From Pseudomonas monsensis (lineage in GTDB: Bacteria > Pseudomonadota > Gammaproteobacteria > Pseudomonadales > Pseudomonadaceae): a DNA stretch of 64,000 bases. Shown one piece after another: positions 36,993-45,261 of this stretch. A model generated the notes under the pieces. The model was not told where the DNA came from. It did no database searches and saw nothing but the letters and a program-made list of their open reading frames with translations. Position 1 is the first letter of the stretch, and every line of letters starts with the position of its first letter. The stretch lies in the NCBI RefSeq assembly GCF_014268495.2, contig NZ_CP077087.1, positions 2,855,501 through 2,919,500 of the forward strand. Reading direction: 5' to 3'. A program made the translations under genes and the position numbers.

Positions 36993-37030
36993 AGTTGGCA
37001 GCGGCATGGCTGGTCAGAATGTCCTGACAA

Positions 37031-37868
37031 GATAAATGGGGTCAGACCACGTTTAATGTAGTTGACTGCAACAATACGTAAAAATTTGCCGTCATTTGTG
37101 CCTTTCGGCCCGCTAAGCTTTCAGTTCGACCAATTGAAAGGATTCATCGATGCCGCGTAGACCAAGAGTTTTGATACCAGGCGTACCGTTGCACTTGATT
37201 CAGCGAGGAAACAATAGGTCTGTGTGTTTTTTTACCGACGAAGACTATCTTTTTTATCTGGAGCTTTTAGTCGAACAGGCTTCTAAAAATGAATGTGATA
37301 TTCATGCGTGGTGCCTAATGACCAATCATGTTCACTTGTTAGTCAGTCCTCATTATGCCAACAGCGCAAGCCTGCTGATGAAAGGTGTCGGCCAGAGATA
37401 CGTCCAATACATAAATCGTGCTTATAGTCGCAGCGGAAGTTTGTGGGAAGGCCGGTATCGTTCATGCCTTGTTGAGAGTGAACGATATTTGTTGTGCTGT
37501 TATCGATACATCGAAATGAATCCCGTCAGAGCGAAAATGGTAAATCATCCGGCAGAATATCGCTGGTCAAGTTACCGTGTTAACACACAATCAGAGCGAT
37601 CACACATTGTTACCCCTCATGCTCAGTATTTGGCGCTTGGAGGGCAGGGCGGGCAGCCGGCAGAAGCTTACCGCGAACTGTTCAAAAATGACTTAGAGTC
37701 GGAATTGGTTGACCAGCTTCGTGACGCGACCAATGGGAATAATGTTTTTGGCGGTTCAAAGTTTGCTGTTGATGTCGAGGAAATGATCGGTCGTCGCGTG
37801 CAGCGAGGGAGCCCGGGACGGCCAAAAAAATCGATCATTTAGTGAAAACGTGGTCTGTCCCCGTTTTA
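37031..37868 (+). mobile_element. RAYT transposase unit with flanking palindrome halves
   Basis: The left flank at 37031-37055 reads GATAAATGGGGTCAGACC then ACGTTT. The right flank at 37843-37868 reads GAAAACGTGGTCTGTCCCC then GTTTT. They are inverted halves of the same palindrome found elsewhere in the island and bracket the transposase gene. The right end lies 2 nt before the start of the duplicated 2.36 kb block. Confidence 0.75.
37150..37842 (+). CDS. REP-associated tyrosine transposase (RAYT, Y1_Tnp/HUH family)
   Basis: A 230-aa single-strand DNA transposase of the IS200-like HUH class. The metal-binding HxH is in MTNHVHLLVSP, and the catalytic Tyr lies in the YRYIEMNPVRA helix that characterises RAYTs. 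The start PRRPRVLIPGVPLHLIQRGNN and the basic end PGRPKK are also typical. Family members act on palindromic repeats with a flanking tetranucleotide and mobilise or maintain REP elements. GAAAGGATT supports the ATG. Its lower GC than the trunks of the cdiA genes suggests it came in with the immunity cassettes. It appears intact. Confidence 0.9.
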   Translation: MPRRPRVLIPGVPLHLIQRGNNRSVCFFTDEDYLFYLELLVEQASKNECDIHAWCLMTNHVHLLVSPHYANSASLLMKGVGQRYVQYINRAYSRSGSLWEGRYRSCLVESERYLLCCYRYIEMNPVRAKMVNHPAEYRWSSYRVNTQSERSHIVTPHAQYLALGGQGGQPAEAYRELFKNDLESELVDQLRDATNGNNVFGGSKFAVDVEEMIGRRVQRGSPGRPKKSII

Positions 37869-37870
37869 CC

Positions 37871-37948
37871 CGCAGCGTTCAGGCAACCTATGAGCTTGAT
37901 AAAGCAAGTAATACATGGCAAACCATTACTATATTTCCAGCTAGGTGA
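37871..37948 (+). pseudogene. Orphan 3' tail of the TpsA1 toxin gene
   Basis: It encodes the final 25 residues of TpsA1 (starting RSVQATYELDKA and ending ITIFPAR) with the same stop codon, but is cut off from any toxin by the RAYT unit. There is no start codon or ribosome-binding site of its own. Confidence 0.9.
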
Positions 37949-37954
37949 CTGCTT

Positions 37955-38245
37955 ATGAACTACTCGCGTGTGGTTAATGTTTTGAGGTCGGTATTTTCGG
38001 TAGAGGTAGGGCTGAGTGACTCGGAAACTCAAAGTTTGTTAAGGCGTATACTAGATGATCCGGAGCAGCGATCGAATATCGAGCGGGAACTTGAATCTCT
38101 TTATCAAGATGACTCTGTATCCTGGGTTTTGCTGCTAGACAACGATGACTATGTCGTATATCCGGCAGATGACGAGGCAGATGCCAAGGAATATCTCACA
38201 TCGATTCTCTGGGATCAGGTTTTTCCAGTTGGTCCAAGTAACTGA
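37955..38245 (+). CDS. cdiI: Duplicate CDI immunity protein (copy B of 21549-21839)
   Basis: A 96-aa acidic protein that differs from copy A at two positions (S-E-T instead of S-E-A near residue 25, and RRIL instead of RRML). The AGGTGA ribosome-binding site overlapping the orphan toxin stop is kept. It has no cognate toxin next to it but could still protect against TpsA1, giving a second dose of immunity. Whether it is transcribed is uncertain: the nearest upstream promoter would be that of the RAYT gene. Confidence 0.75.
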   Translation: MNYSRVVNVLRSVFSVEVGLSDSETQSLLRRILDDPEQRSNIERELESLYQDDSVSWVLLLDNDDYVVYPADDEADAKEYLTSILWDQVFPVGPSN

Positions 38246-38251
38246 GAAGTT

Positions 38252-38321
38252 AAAGGTGGCAGATTTTTTTTGGCGGAAAAGGATCACAAATCCAACCGAA
38301 ACTAAATCCGCCACCTTTTTT
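38252..38321 (+). terminator. Terminator after immunity gene, copy B
   Basis: The same AAAGGTGGCAGATTT / AAATCCGCCACCTTT hairpin as in copy A, with a slightly shortened loop. Confidence 0.7.
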
Positions 38322-38404
38322 GTCCCCCGTTTTTGTATTGTCGTGTAGTCCGTCTCACAATATGTGCAGCGCATTTTTAACGAGCTAAAAGAAGGGCTTT
38401 AATT

Positions 38405-38806
38405 ATGTCATTGTCGGCAATGATCCTATCATCAGAAAAATTGAGCACGGATGATTTTAAAGCCGTGCTCCTAGAACATGGCGGGTTCGTGAGTGCCGGA
38501 AAACCTTCTCGCGGTGGCGTTGGTGAGGATGATTCAGATATTTGGTTGGCCCTGCATTCAAAAGATATTCTTGACGAGTTTTATGATGCCGAAGATCAGC
38601 AAGAATGGCAGGATGCTCTCGGGGCTACTCCGCAGACAATGATTGAGATTAATCTAGATCATACTGAGCACGCGAAGTTAATGTATCTGAAGGTTTTTTT
38701 GAGTTTTACGAAAGCCTGGCCTTGTGTTTTAAATGATCTGGACGATTCCACTCTGTCCAGTAGGTCGGTTTGTGAGAAATACAAGAACCTTCTGGGCGGG
38801 TTATAA
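38405..38806 (+). CDS. Small acidic protein, orphan immunity candidate (copy B)
   Basis: This is the second copy of the 133-aa protein at 22001-22402, with three substitutions (A/T near residue 15, A/T near 101, V/D-to-D/L near 112). The frame is intact and the upstream region is also repeated. Family unrecognised; the immunity role is inferred from context. Confidence 0.6.
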   Translation: MSLSAMILSSEKLSTDDFKAVLLEHGGFVSAGKPSRGGVGEDDSDIWLALHSKDILDEFYDAEDQQEWQDALGATPQTMIEINLDHTEHAKLMYLKVFLSFTKAWPCVLNDLDDSTLSSRSVCEKYKNLLGGL

Positions 38807-38956
38807 GAGGAGTGTCGCGATACAGGTAGCACGTCGCCGCGAGTTCTGGTGACTTGGGTTATTGAGTCGTTCAATTAACCGTTGGTGGCGCGTGAGTCTT
38901 CGCGGGCTAGATTGAGAGTGTTGGTCATTGTAACGCTGGAGCGGAGTGTTAAAAAA

Positions 38957-39198
38957 TTGGCTAAAACGCTATCGTTTTTATGTTGGTTTTCATACTTTCA
39001 GGTTGCAACACCCACGTCAGAGACCTTTCTCGGGGCAAGGTGTTCTGCTGGATCGCCAAGCTTAACGAAGTAGCCAATAACGCCACGTTCAAGCACTTCC
39101 CTCAGTTGGAAACGCAAGCCAATGCCAATGAACCCCTCGAGGTGTCGGTGCGTTCCAACGGCATGGGTCCCGGCAATATTATAGCTGCGGGCCGCTGA
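38957..39198 (+). pseudogene. Frameshifted truncated lipoprotein (copy B)
   Basis: This copy of 22553-22822 has lost one T in the run before the internal ATG (five instead of six). The TTG-initiated frame therefore leaves the lipoprotein signal; translation could restart only at ATG 38980. A second base is lost in GGCAATATTATAGC, which moves the end out of frame so that it terminates as IIAAGR. Two frameshifts in 240 nt mark it as degraded, unless they are homopolymer base-call errors. Confidence 0.7.
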
Positions 39199-39234
39199 AC
39201 GTGCCAACGGCCATAGTATGTTGAGGGACTCATC

Positions 39235-39600
39235 ATGTCTGCGATTTTAAGTTATAAAGAAATAATGCAGCGAATGTTTTACTACTATCCCATTTACTGC
39301 AGAACTAAAATCAGGAAGAACAAAAAGTCGGATTTTTCCTGGGTTGAAGGGGAGCTTGAAGTCGGCTATGCATTAAATGAGATGGAGGAAAGTTTTGTTA
39401 CTCCAGTTGAAAACTTAATGCTCCAGACTGCCGGACTTGTGTTGTCGGCGGGTAGAGAGCCCAAGGTGGCTTTTGATTTTGCAGTCGCCCATATAAAAGG
39501 GATTATTGAGGTGGATGGGTTAGCGTTTCTTATGTCGCAGTTGTCTGAACAGGATGCTTTGCAGGTCGAGTCGGACTTACAGCTTCTGGACATTATTTAA
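39235..39600 (+). CDS. Small conserved protein, orphan immunity candidate (copy B)
   Basis: This is the 121-aa duplicate of 22833-23198, identical except for one Gly-to-Asp change near residue 34. The start context and the following spacer are also repeated. Intact while its neighbours are frameshifted, which hints at selection, though few mutations separate the copies. Confidence 0.6.
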   Translation: MSAILSYKEIMQRMFYYYPIYCRTKIRKNKKSDFSWVEGELEVGYALNEMEESFVTPVENLMLQTAGLVLSAGREPKVAFDFAVAHIKGIIEVDGLAFLMSQLSEQDALQVESDLQLLDII

Positions 39601-39670
39601 CGGTTGCTGCAGGGCAGGTTTATTGAGTTCGATAAGCCTGCCCGCTACATCTTTACGGGGTGATAAAAAA

Positions 39671-40258
39671 TTGATTAGAACGGGACTTTTGTTTCCACTG
39701 GTTTTCCTGATTGCAGGCTGCCATTCGAACGTCAGAGACTCTTCCCCCAGTCTTTTAAAGGATGGCATCCAACTTCAGCAAAAAAAAGTCACCACGGATG
39801 AACAACACGCCAAAGTCATCATGAAAGCCACAGGCTACACATACCCTGTCGAGTTCTCCGTCCGCCGTGCTTCAGATCCCGATCGGCGAATGGAAGTGTT
39901 GGGTACTGTGGTGGATTCCGGGCGAGGCAAGGTGTTCGCCTGGATCGCCAAACTCAACGAAGCGGCCAACAGCGCCACCTTCAAGCATTTCCCTCAGCTG
40001 GAAACGCAAGCCAATGCCGACGAACCCTTCGAGGTGTCGGGGCGTTCCCACGGAATGGGTACCGGCAACACTTATAGCTGCGGGCCGCTGAACAGTACTT
40101 TTACGCCGGAACGAAGCAAGGTCTACCGGGTGGAGTTTCAGTTTGTCGGGCAGGGTTGCGAGCAGCATGTTTACGATGTTAGCCGGCCGGATCAACGAAT
40201 TGCTGTGACGTCCAAAAAACTAAAAAACCGGCACTCACCAACCTCAAGTCGTTCATGA
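39671..40258 (+). CDS. Island lipoprotein, copy B, with read-through C-terminus
   Basis: The same TTG start and IAGC lipobox as the copy at 23269. An extra A in the run before the stop (TCCAAAAAACTAA versus TCCAAAAACTAA) abolishes the stop codon. The protein continues 13 residues into the neighbouring cdiA-like sequence in the wrong frame, ending NRHSPTSSRS. It therefore has 195 aa instead of 183. Other differences are few (for instance F/L before NEAAN). Function unknown, as for copy A. Confidence 0.6.
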   Translation: MIRTGLLFPLVFLIAGCHSNVRDSSPSLLKDGIQLQQKKVTTDEQHAKVIMKATGYTYPVEFSVRRASDPDRRMEVLGTVVDSGRGKVFAWIAKLNEAANSATFKHFPQLETQANADEPFEVSGRSHGMGTGNTYSCGPLNSTFTPERSKVYRVEFQFVGQGCEQHVYDVSRPDQRIAVTSKKLKNRHSPTSSRS

Positions 40259-43200
40259 GTTCCGATTACCTGCTGGAAAACTCGGCTACAACCCCGATCA
40301 GAGCGCCAAACGCCTGGGCGATGGACTCTACGAACAACGCCTGATCCAGCAAGCCGTCACCGCCCGCACCGGCCAGGCTTTCCTTGATGGCCAGACCTCC
40401 AACGAGGGCATGTTCAAGTACCTGATGAACAACGCCATCGCCAGCAAGGACGCGCTCAACCTGTCGGTCGGCGTCGGCCTCACCTCGCAGCAAGTCGCGG
40501 CGCTGAAGCACGACATCGTCTGGCTCGAAGAGCATGAAGTGAATGGCGAAAAAGTCCTGGTGCCGGTGGTGTATCTGGCGCAAGCCAATGGCCGCCTCGG
40601 CCCGACCGGTGCGCTGATTGCCGGTAAGGATGTGACGCTGATCGCCGGTGAAAACCTCGACAACGTCGGCACGCTCAAGGCCACCAACAACCTGTCCGCC
40701 ACAGCGGGCAAGGACCTGGTCAACAGCGGTTCGATCGAGGCGGGCAATCGTCTGGACCTGCTGTCCACCAACAGCATCGTCAACAAGGCCGGCGGCATCA
40801 TTGCCGGCAAGGACGTCAGCCTGACCACTCGCACCGGCGATGTGATCAACGAACGAACCATCACCTCGATGGACGACCAGTACGGCACCGTCACCCGGCA
40901 TCAGGACTTTGCCGATAACGCAGCGCGGATTGAGGCGGCCAATGACCTGACCGTTAAAGCGGCCAACGACATCAACGTCATCGGCGGCGTCCTGAAAAGC
41001 GGCCAGGACATGGCGTTGAACGCCGGGCGCGATGTCAATGTGGTCTCCGTGCAAGTCAATGACAGCGTTTCGTTGGGTTCAAGGGCAAGTAGCAGTGATA
41101 TCACTCAACTGGCCGCAGATATCGATGCCGGACGTGACTTCAAGGCCGAGGCCAAGCGCGACATCAATGTGATTGCCAGTGACATAGAAGCCAAGCGTGA
41201 TGTTGCGATGACAGCTACTGACAACCTGGTCATCACCTCGGCGGCGAATGAAGAGCACTCGCTCTCAAAAAAACAAGCACACGACCCGTCAGGAAGACCA
41301 TGTCACTCAGGTCATGTCTGGTGTCACGGCGGGCGGCAATGTAGGGATGGCGGCGGGTCAAAATATCGCCGTAGTGTCCAGTCGTGTCACCGCCGGCGAC
41401 GAGGCATATCTAGTGGCAGGCGATCGCATCGATATCCTCGCCGCGCAGGATACGGACTACTCCCTGTATGACATGAAGAAAAAGGGCAGCTTTGGCAGCA
41501 AAAAAAGCCAGCGCGACGAAGTCACCAGCGTCACTCATGTTGGCAGTGAAATCTCTACGGGTGGAAGCCTCATCTTGGCTAGTGGAGGCGACCAGCGCTA
41601 TCAGGTAGCCAAACTCGAAAGCGGTAACAACCTCACCGTCCACAGTGGTGGTTCCATCGTGTTTGAGGGCGTTAAGGATCTTGAGCAGGAAAGCCACGTA
41701 AAAAGCAGTAGCAGCTTGTCTTGGAACTCCATGAGGGGTAAGGGCAATACAGACGAAACTTTGCGTCAAAGCGAATTGGTGGCACATGGGAATCTGGTTA
41801 TCAAAGCGATCAATGGTCTAAAGATCGATATCAAAGACGTAAACAAACAAACAGTCAGCGAAAGTATTGATGCCATGGTCAAGGCCGACCCCGCACTGGC
41901 TTGGCTCAAAGTGGCAGAAAAGCGCGGAGACGTTGACTGGAGGCTAATTAAAGAAACTCACGAGTCTTTCAAATACAGCAGCTCGAGTCTGGGTCAAGGC
42001 GCGATGCTGGCAATTATTATAGTTGTCACGGTACTTACCGCAGGTGCTGCGAGCGCTGCAGTGGGTAGTGTTGCGGGAGCCGGCATCGGAAGTGGCTCAG
42101 CAATGGCTGCGGCCGGCAGCACTGCTATGGTCGAAGCAGGTACTGCAGTGGGAGCCGCCGCGGCTGGGTGGGGTAATGTCATGGCAACCGCTGCCCTGAC
42201 TTCAATGGCAAGCTCTGGTGCAGTTAACGTAATCAACAATAAAGGCAATTTTGGTTTGACGTTGAAAGATACGTTCAGCCGCGACGGCCTTACAAACACG
42301 ACAATCTCAGCGCTATCTGCTGGCGCGTTTAATTATGTAGATTCTAATTGGTTTCAAAGCGTAGGAGGTACAGCTAGCGGAGAATCGAACGTAATTACTG
42401 CAGGGCCCGTTAAAAACCCTGGTTATTTAAAAGAAATGTTCAATCTGAGCGGCTTTGACGAGACCTTGCTGCGTAGCGGGACGCATGTACTTTTAGATAG
42501 CAGTATCTCAACGGTCGTTGGCGGAGGAAGCTTCGGATCAAATTTTGTCAACGCATTAGGTGGAGAAGCGATCGACCTCGGAGCGGCGGTCGGTAATAAA
42601 GCTATTGGTGATCTGGCTCAGGGGCTTGGAGTAAGTGCTGCAATCGCTGAGAAATTAGTACTGCATGCTGTGTTGGGAGGGCTGATATCAAAGGCGAAAG
42701 GGGAGGGCTTTGCAAGCGGGGCAATTGCTGGCGGCTCTGCGGAGGGATTGGCTCCAATCGCTAATTCTATACTGGCGGAATTTGTCAGTTCACGCTTTGA
42801 TGTCAGCGATCGAAGCACACAAGGAACCCAGTACAGAATCGGAACGGCGCAAGTAATCGGTTTGATTGCGGCGGGGATGGCTGGTGGGAACCCGGGGACA
42901 GGCAGTGTAATAGGTGGAGCGGGTCAGAAATATAATGAAGAGTGGCACGATCCTACCGTTTTATTCAGTGATAACGGTGAGCCCATTTCAGCTGGTTCAA
43001 AGGATCTGGATGACGCGAAGGCGACGGCCTCGCTCTTTTTATTAGGTGCTATCACTGGCAGATGGGGGATTGGGTTTTTTGATGAAATAGGGGGCTCTTT
43101 CATGAGCGCTCTGTCGAACATGTTTGGAATGTTTAGCGAAATCGGAGAAGGTGTAGGTGCTTCGACCTCGGGTTCAGGAGGTATAGATGCAGCTATCGGC

Positions 43201-43560
43201 GGTTCAGAATCTGGTATAGGCGGAGGTATTGACGCCGCCAGCGGTACCGCTGCTGGGAATGCAACTACAACACTGTCACAGGGTGAACAAAGAGCCGTCA
43301 AGAAAATTGAAAATATCCTCAATAATTTCAAGGACAGCGATATTACCGGAACTCTCAGAGACATGGCGGGTGACCCAGTGCCGAAACCTGGTGGAGGCTA
43401 TTGGGACCATCTCAAAGAGATGAATGACCTGCTCCGAGGATTGAGAAATCACACTGAAACTTTGAAGGGCGTTACTGAGCCTGCGGCAGTTGCGACACGT
43501 CAACGAGCGTTGGATACTATTAGCCGAATCGAATCGGCCCTGAATGGTGCAGGAATATGA
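40228..43560 (+). pseudogene. Orphan cdiA 3' fragment with DUF637 and Ntox28-like tip
   Basis: The fragment begins abruptly within the PALTNLKSFMSSDYLL codons and is nearly identical to cdiA2 from 32243 to about 33250, then diverges while staying homologous to ~34000. There is no promoter, start or TPS domain. Two single-base losses break the frame: at ~40278 (GAAAACTCGG where cdiA2 has GACAAACTCGG) and in the A-run at ~41270 (seven A; eight would restore the frame). The longest open parts are 40410-41471 and 41248-43560 (770 codons). The latter carries haemagglutinin repeats, a DUF637-like block (~42260-42790; GGGSFGSNFVNALGGEA) and a toxin tip. It looks like a stored tip that recombination could fuse to a full cdiA. 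Confidence 0.85.
43291..43557 (+). other. Toxin tip of the orphan cdiA fragment, Ntox28-like
   Basis: The last ~89 residues contain KKIENILNNF, ITGTLRDMAGDPVPKP, GGYWDHLKEMNDLLRGLRNH and a helical end closing in IESALNGAGI. The RDMAGxPVPKP and YWDHLxEM pattern resembles polymorphic toxin type 28 (Ntox28), a ribonuclease-type tip seen in CDI proteins; the match is from memory. Candidate catalytic residues are the Asp-His of WDHL and the Arg-Asn-His of LRNH. Confidence 0.6.
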
Positions 43561-43952
43561 CATTTCGAGAGTTGGAAAAAAAATATTCGGTTGCTTGGTC
43601 ACCAGAAGACCCGATGTCCTCTTTGAGTGAGTGGTATCTGTCTGTTCGTGATACGGATTTTGATAATCTTGAGGTCGGTGATGTATGTCGAGCTTTGAGG
43701 CAGGATTTGTTTATTGCTGATCTATTAACTTTCGCTACGCGTTTTTTGTCAGAAGATGTTCTGACAGGGGATCGGTATGATGGTGAATTGATTTCCGCAC
43801 TCGCAGATATCAAGGCAGACTATTGGGTTGTAAATGTTCAAGCGGCCAGAGATACGATTGATGCTTTGGTGCGAGTATCTGATGTCACTGAGGATGTTGA
43901 TTGTCTAAGCGACACATCCAGGTTGATAAAAACTATAAAGGCGATCATTTGA
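43557..43952 (+). CDS. cdiI: CDI immunity protein for the Ntox28-like tip
   Basis: A 131-aa acidic, mostly helical protein (TFRELEKKYSVAWSPEDPM, VGDVCRALRQDLFIADLL, LISALADIKADYWVV). Its ATG overlaps the toxin stop codon as ATGA, so the two are translationally coupled, the classic toxin-immunity layout. It resembles CDI-system immunity proteins in size and in the ELISALADI-type helix. The intact frame beside a broken toxin fragment fits an orphan immunity gene kept for protection. Confidence 0.75.
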   Translation: MTFRELEKKYSVAWSPEDPMSSLSEWYLSVRDTDFDNLEVGDVCRALRQDLFIADLLTFATRFLSEDVLTGDRYDGELISALADIKADYWVVNVQAARDTIDALVRVSDVTEDVDCLSDTSRLIKTIKAII

Positions 43953-43992
43953 AGGGGAAAAGGGGGGCCGTTTCTTATGGTACCCACGGTTA

Positions 43993-44054
43993 GACAAGGG
44001 GGCGGACCACGGTTTTGCAATTTATTCAAAAAACGTGGTCTATACACGTTTTCC
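43993..44054. repeat. Palindromic RAYT-type element
   Basis: AAGGGGGCGGACCACGGTTTT faces AAAACGTGGTCTATACACGTT: a decayed copy of the element that flanks the transposase at 37150, placed between two immunity genes. Confidence 0.65.
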
Positions 44055-44068
44055 CAAGTGGATTTTAA

Positions 44069-44479
44069 ATGATGACGCCCATTTCTTATTACCGCTTGCT
44101 TCCCGACTCGATGCCTGAAGAGGATGTGGCAAAGGAATTTTATGAGCTTTTAATAGAGGCGCCTGACGCTGAAAAATTAAAGCATGATTTTTTAGAGGCT
44201 TTGCTAGAGCTAAGTGATCGTCAGTGGCATACCTACAAACAGTTGCGTCAGCCACTAAAAGCTCAGATTGAAAAAATCCTGATCAATTGGTGGGATGCGC
44301 GTGATTTCGGTTTTGCTGAGGGCTCGATTGTCGTTGCTGCACACCTTGGATTAGTTGAGCTTTTCGACTTTATATCGAGCCGAGAAGCCAGTGAGCTTTC
44401 GCCTGAGGTGGCAGCAGAGATTAGAGAGTCAATTGCTGAACTGGGTGATAATATCGCTGATCCGTATAATGGTATGTGA
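44069..44479 (+). CDS. Small helical protein, orphan immunity candidate
   Basis: A 136-aa acidic protein (SMPEEDVAKEFYELL, KHDFLEALLELSDRQW, WWDARDFGFAEGSIVVAAHLGL), probably all helical and cytoplasmic. ATG at 44069 or 44072 could start; spacing from AAGTGGA favours the first. It is bracketed by two RAYT-type palindromes, which suggests that palindrome-flanked pieces are the units gained or lost here. No family recognised; immunity is inferred from position in the array. Confidence 0.55.
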   Translation: MMTPISYYRLLPDSMPEEDVAKEFYELLIEAPDAEKLKHDFLEALLELSDRQWHTYKQLRQPLKAQIEKILINWWDARDFGFAEGSIVVAAHLGLVELFDFISSREASELSPEVAAEIRESIAELGDNIADPYNGM

Positions 44480-44504
44480 TTTGAATTGGTCACGTTTGAA
44501 CTGG

Positions 44505-44563
44505 GATAAATGGGGGCAGGCCACGTTTGGAAATACTTCGAAAACGTGGTCTGTCCCCGTTTC
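44505..44563. repeat. Palindromic RAYT-type element
   Basis: GATAAATGGGGGCAGGCCACG and its following TTT face GAAAACGTGGTCTGTCCCCG, a well-preserved full element between two immunity-like genes. Confidence 0.75.
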
Positions 44564-44656
44564 TCCTTCAGCGGGTGTTGTTTGTGAGATCACGTCTGAT
44601 TTTCCTGGATATGAATAGAAATCTGGCGATAAGAGCAGTTTTTTCGGAGGCGGGCT

Positions 44657-45148
44657 ATGAATAAACAACAGCAGGACTTGATGATTGATCTGGTGTCGCA
44701 TGGGATCTCAAAAGACTGTTTTCTTGAGTCTCTATTTAAGGGTAGGGATATCCCCGAAGATTATCTGCGTGCTGAACTGGAAACTGCGCTTGAAATTAAA
44801 GACACTGACAGTGTGGAATGCTTACTGATATTCGGTGCGGTGTTCGGTTTCACTCAGGACTGCGCGGATGTGTTATGCCGTTTACTCGTCGAAGATTGGC
44901 ATGTCAGTCACGAGAATATTGCAAGGGAATTGAAGGTTTTCAGATACCCTGGGGCGGTTGACTATTTATTCAAGACGGCGCTGACCTGCTATCCGTATAT
45001 CGCTTCCGAGCATGCTCTGGGTGTGAAATGCATTTACGCTTTACACGAAATTGGCACCGATAAGGCTAGAGAAAAATTGCAATTGCTAGCCGAGGTTGAT
45101 AACGCTGAAATGTCCGAGCGTGCACGCCGTTTATTGGCGCGAGTGTGA
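44657..45148 (+). CDS. HEAT-like helical protein, orphan immunity candidate
   Basis: A 163-aa protein with paired helices: NKQQQDLMIDLVSHGI, AELETALEIKDTDSVECLL, then ALHEIGTDKAREKLQLLAE, the last of which has the look of a HEAT repeat. TTTTTCGGAGGCGGGCT gives a strong ribosome-binding site. It is the last gene of the CDI island, before a terminator. HEAT-like immunity proteins exist in polymorphic toxin systems, but there is no toxin beside it and the assignment is contextual. Confidence 0.6.
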   Translation: MNKQQQDLMIDLVSHGISKDCFLESLFKGRDIPEDYLRAELETALEIKDTDSVECLLIFGAVFGFTQDCADVLCRLLVEDWHVSHENIARELKVFRYPGAVDYLFKTALTCYPYIASEHALGVKCIYALHEIGTDKAREKLQLLAEVDNAEMSERARRLLARV

Positions 45149-45205
45149 TGTTTCTTTAAAAGTGACTGAGTTCCCAGGCCGTAAAATGCATTTTCCCCAT
45201 TTAAA

Positions 45206-45238
45206 ATAAAAAGCCCCGAATTGCTCGGGACTTTTTAT
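45206..45238. terminator. Bidirectional terminator at the right end of the CDI island
   Basis: AAAAAGCCCCGA and TCGGGACTTTTT form a short hairpin with A and T tracts on both sides, between the last immunity-like gene and the convergent monooxygenase gene. Confidence 0.85.
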
Positions 45239-45261
45239 TGGTGCAGGCAATCAGCAGTGAC

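Larger units (their letters stand above)
37871..40226 (+). repeat. Copy B of a 2.36 kb direct repeat (copy A 21465-23824)
   Basis: From CGCAGCGTTCAGGCAACC (37871) to the A-run after the lipoprotein frame (~40226) the sequence repeats 21465-23824 almost base for base. It includes the last 25 codons of TpsA1, the immunity gene, its terminator, two small ORFs and two lipoprotein ORFs. Differences are scattered substitutions plus single-base changes in homopolymers. Copy A leads into the cdiB-type promoter; copy B leads into a cdiA2-like fragment, so both ends are recombination junctions. Confidence 0.93.

Noticed and set aside
41262..41275. Programmed -1 frameshift at the A7 run of the orphan cdiA fragment
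   Set aside because: The downstream frame is reached by +1 (or by adding one A), not -1, so a classical A-AAA-AAA slip would not restore it. A second break at ~40278 also argues for decay or base-call error.
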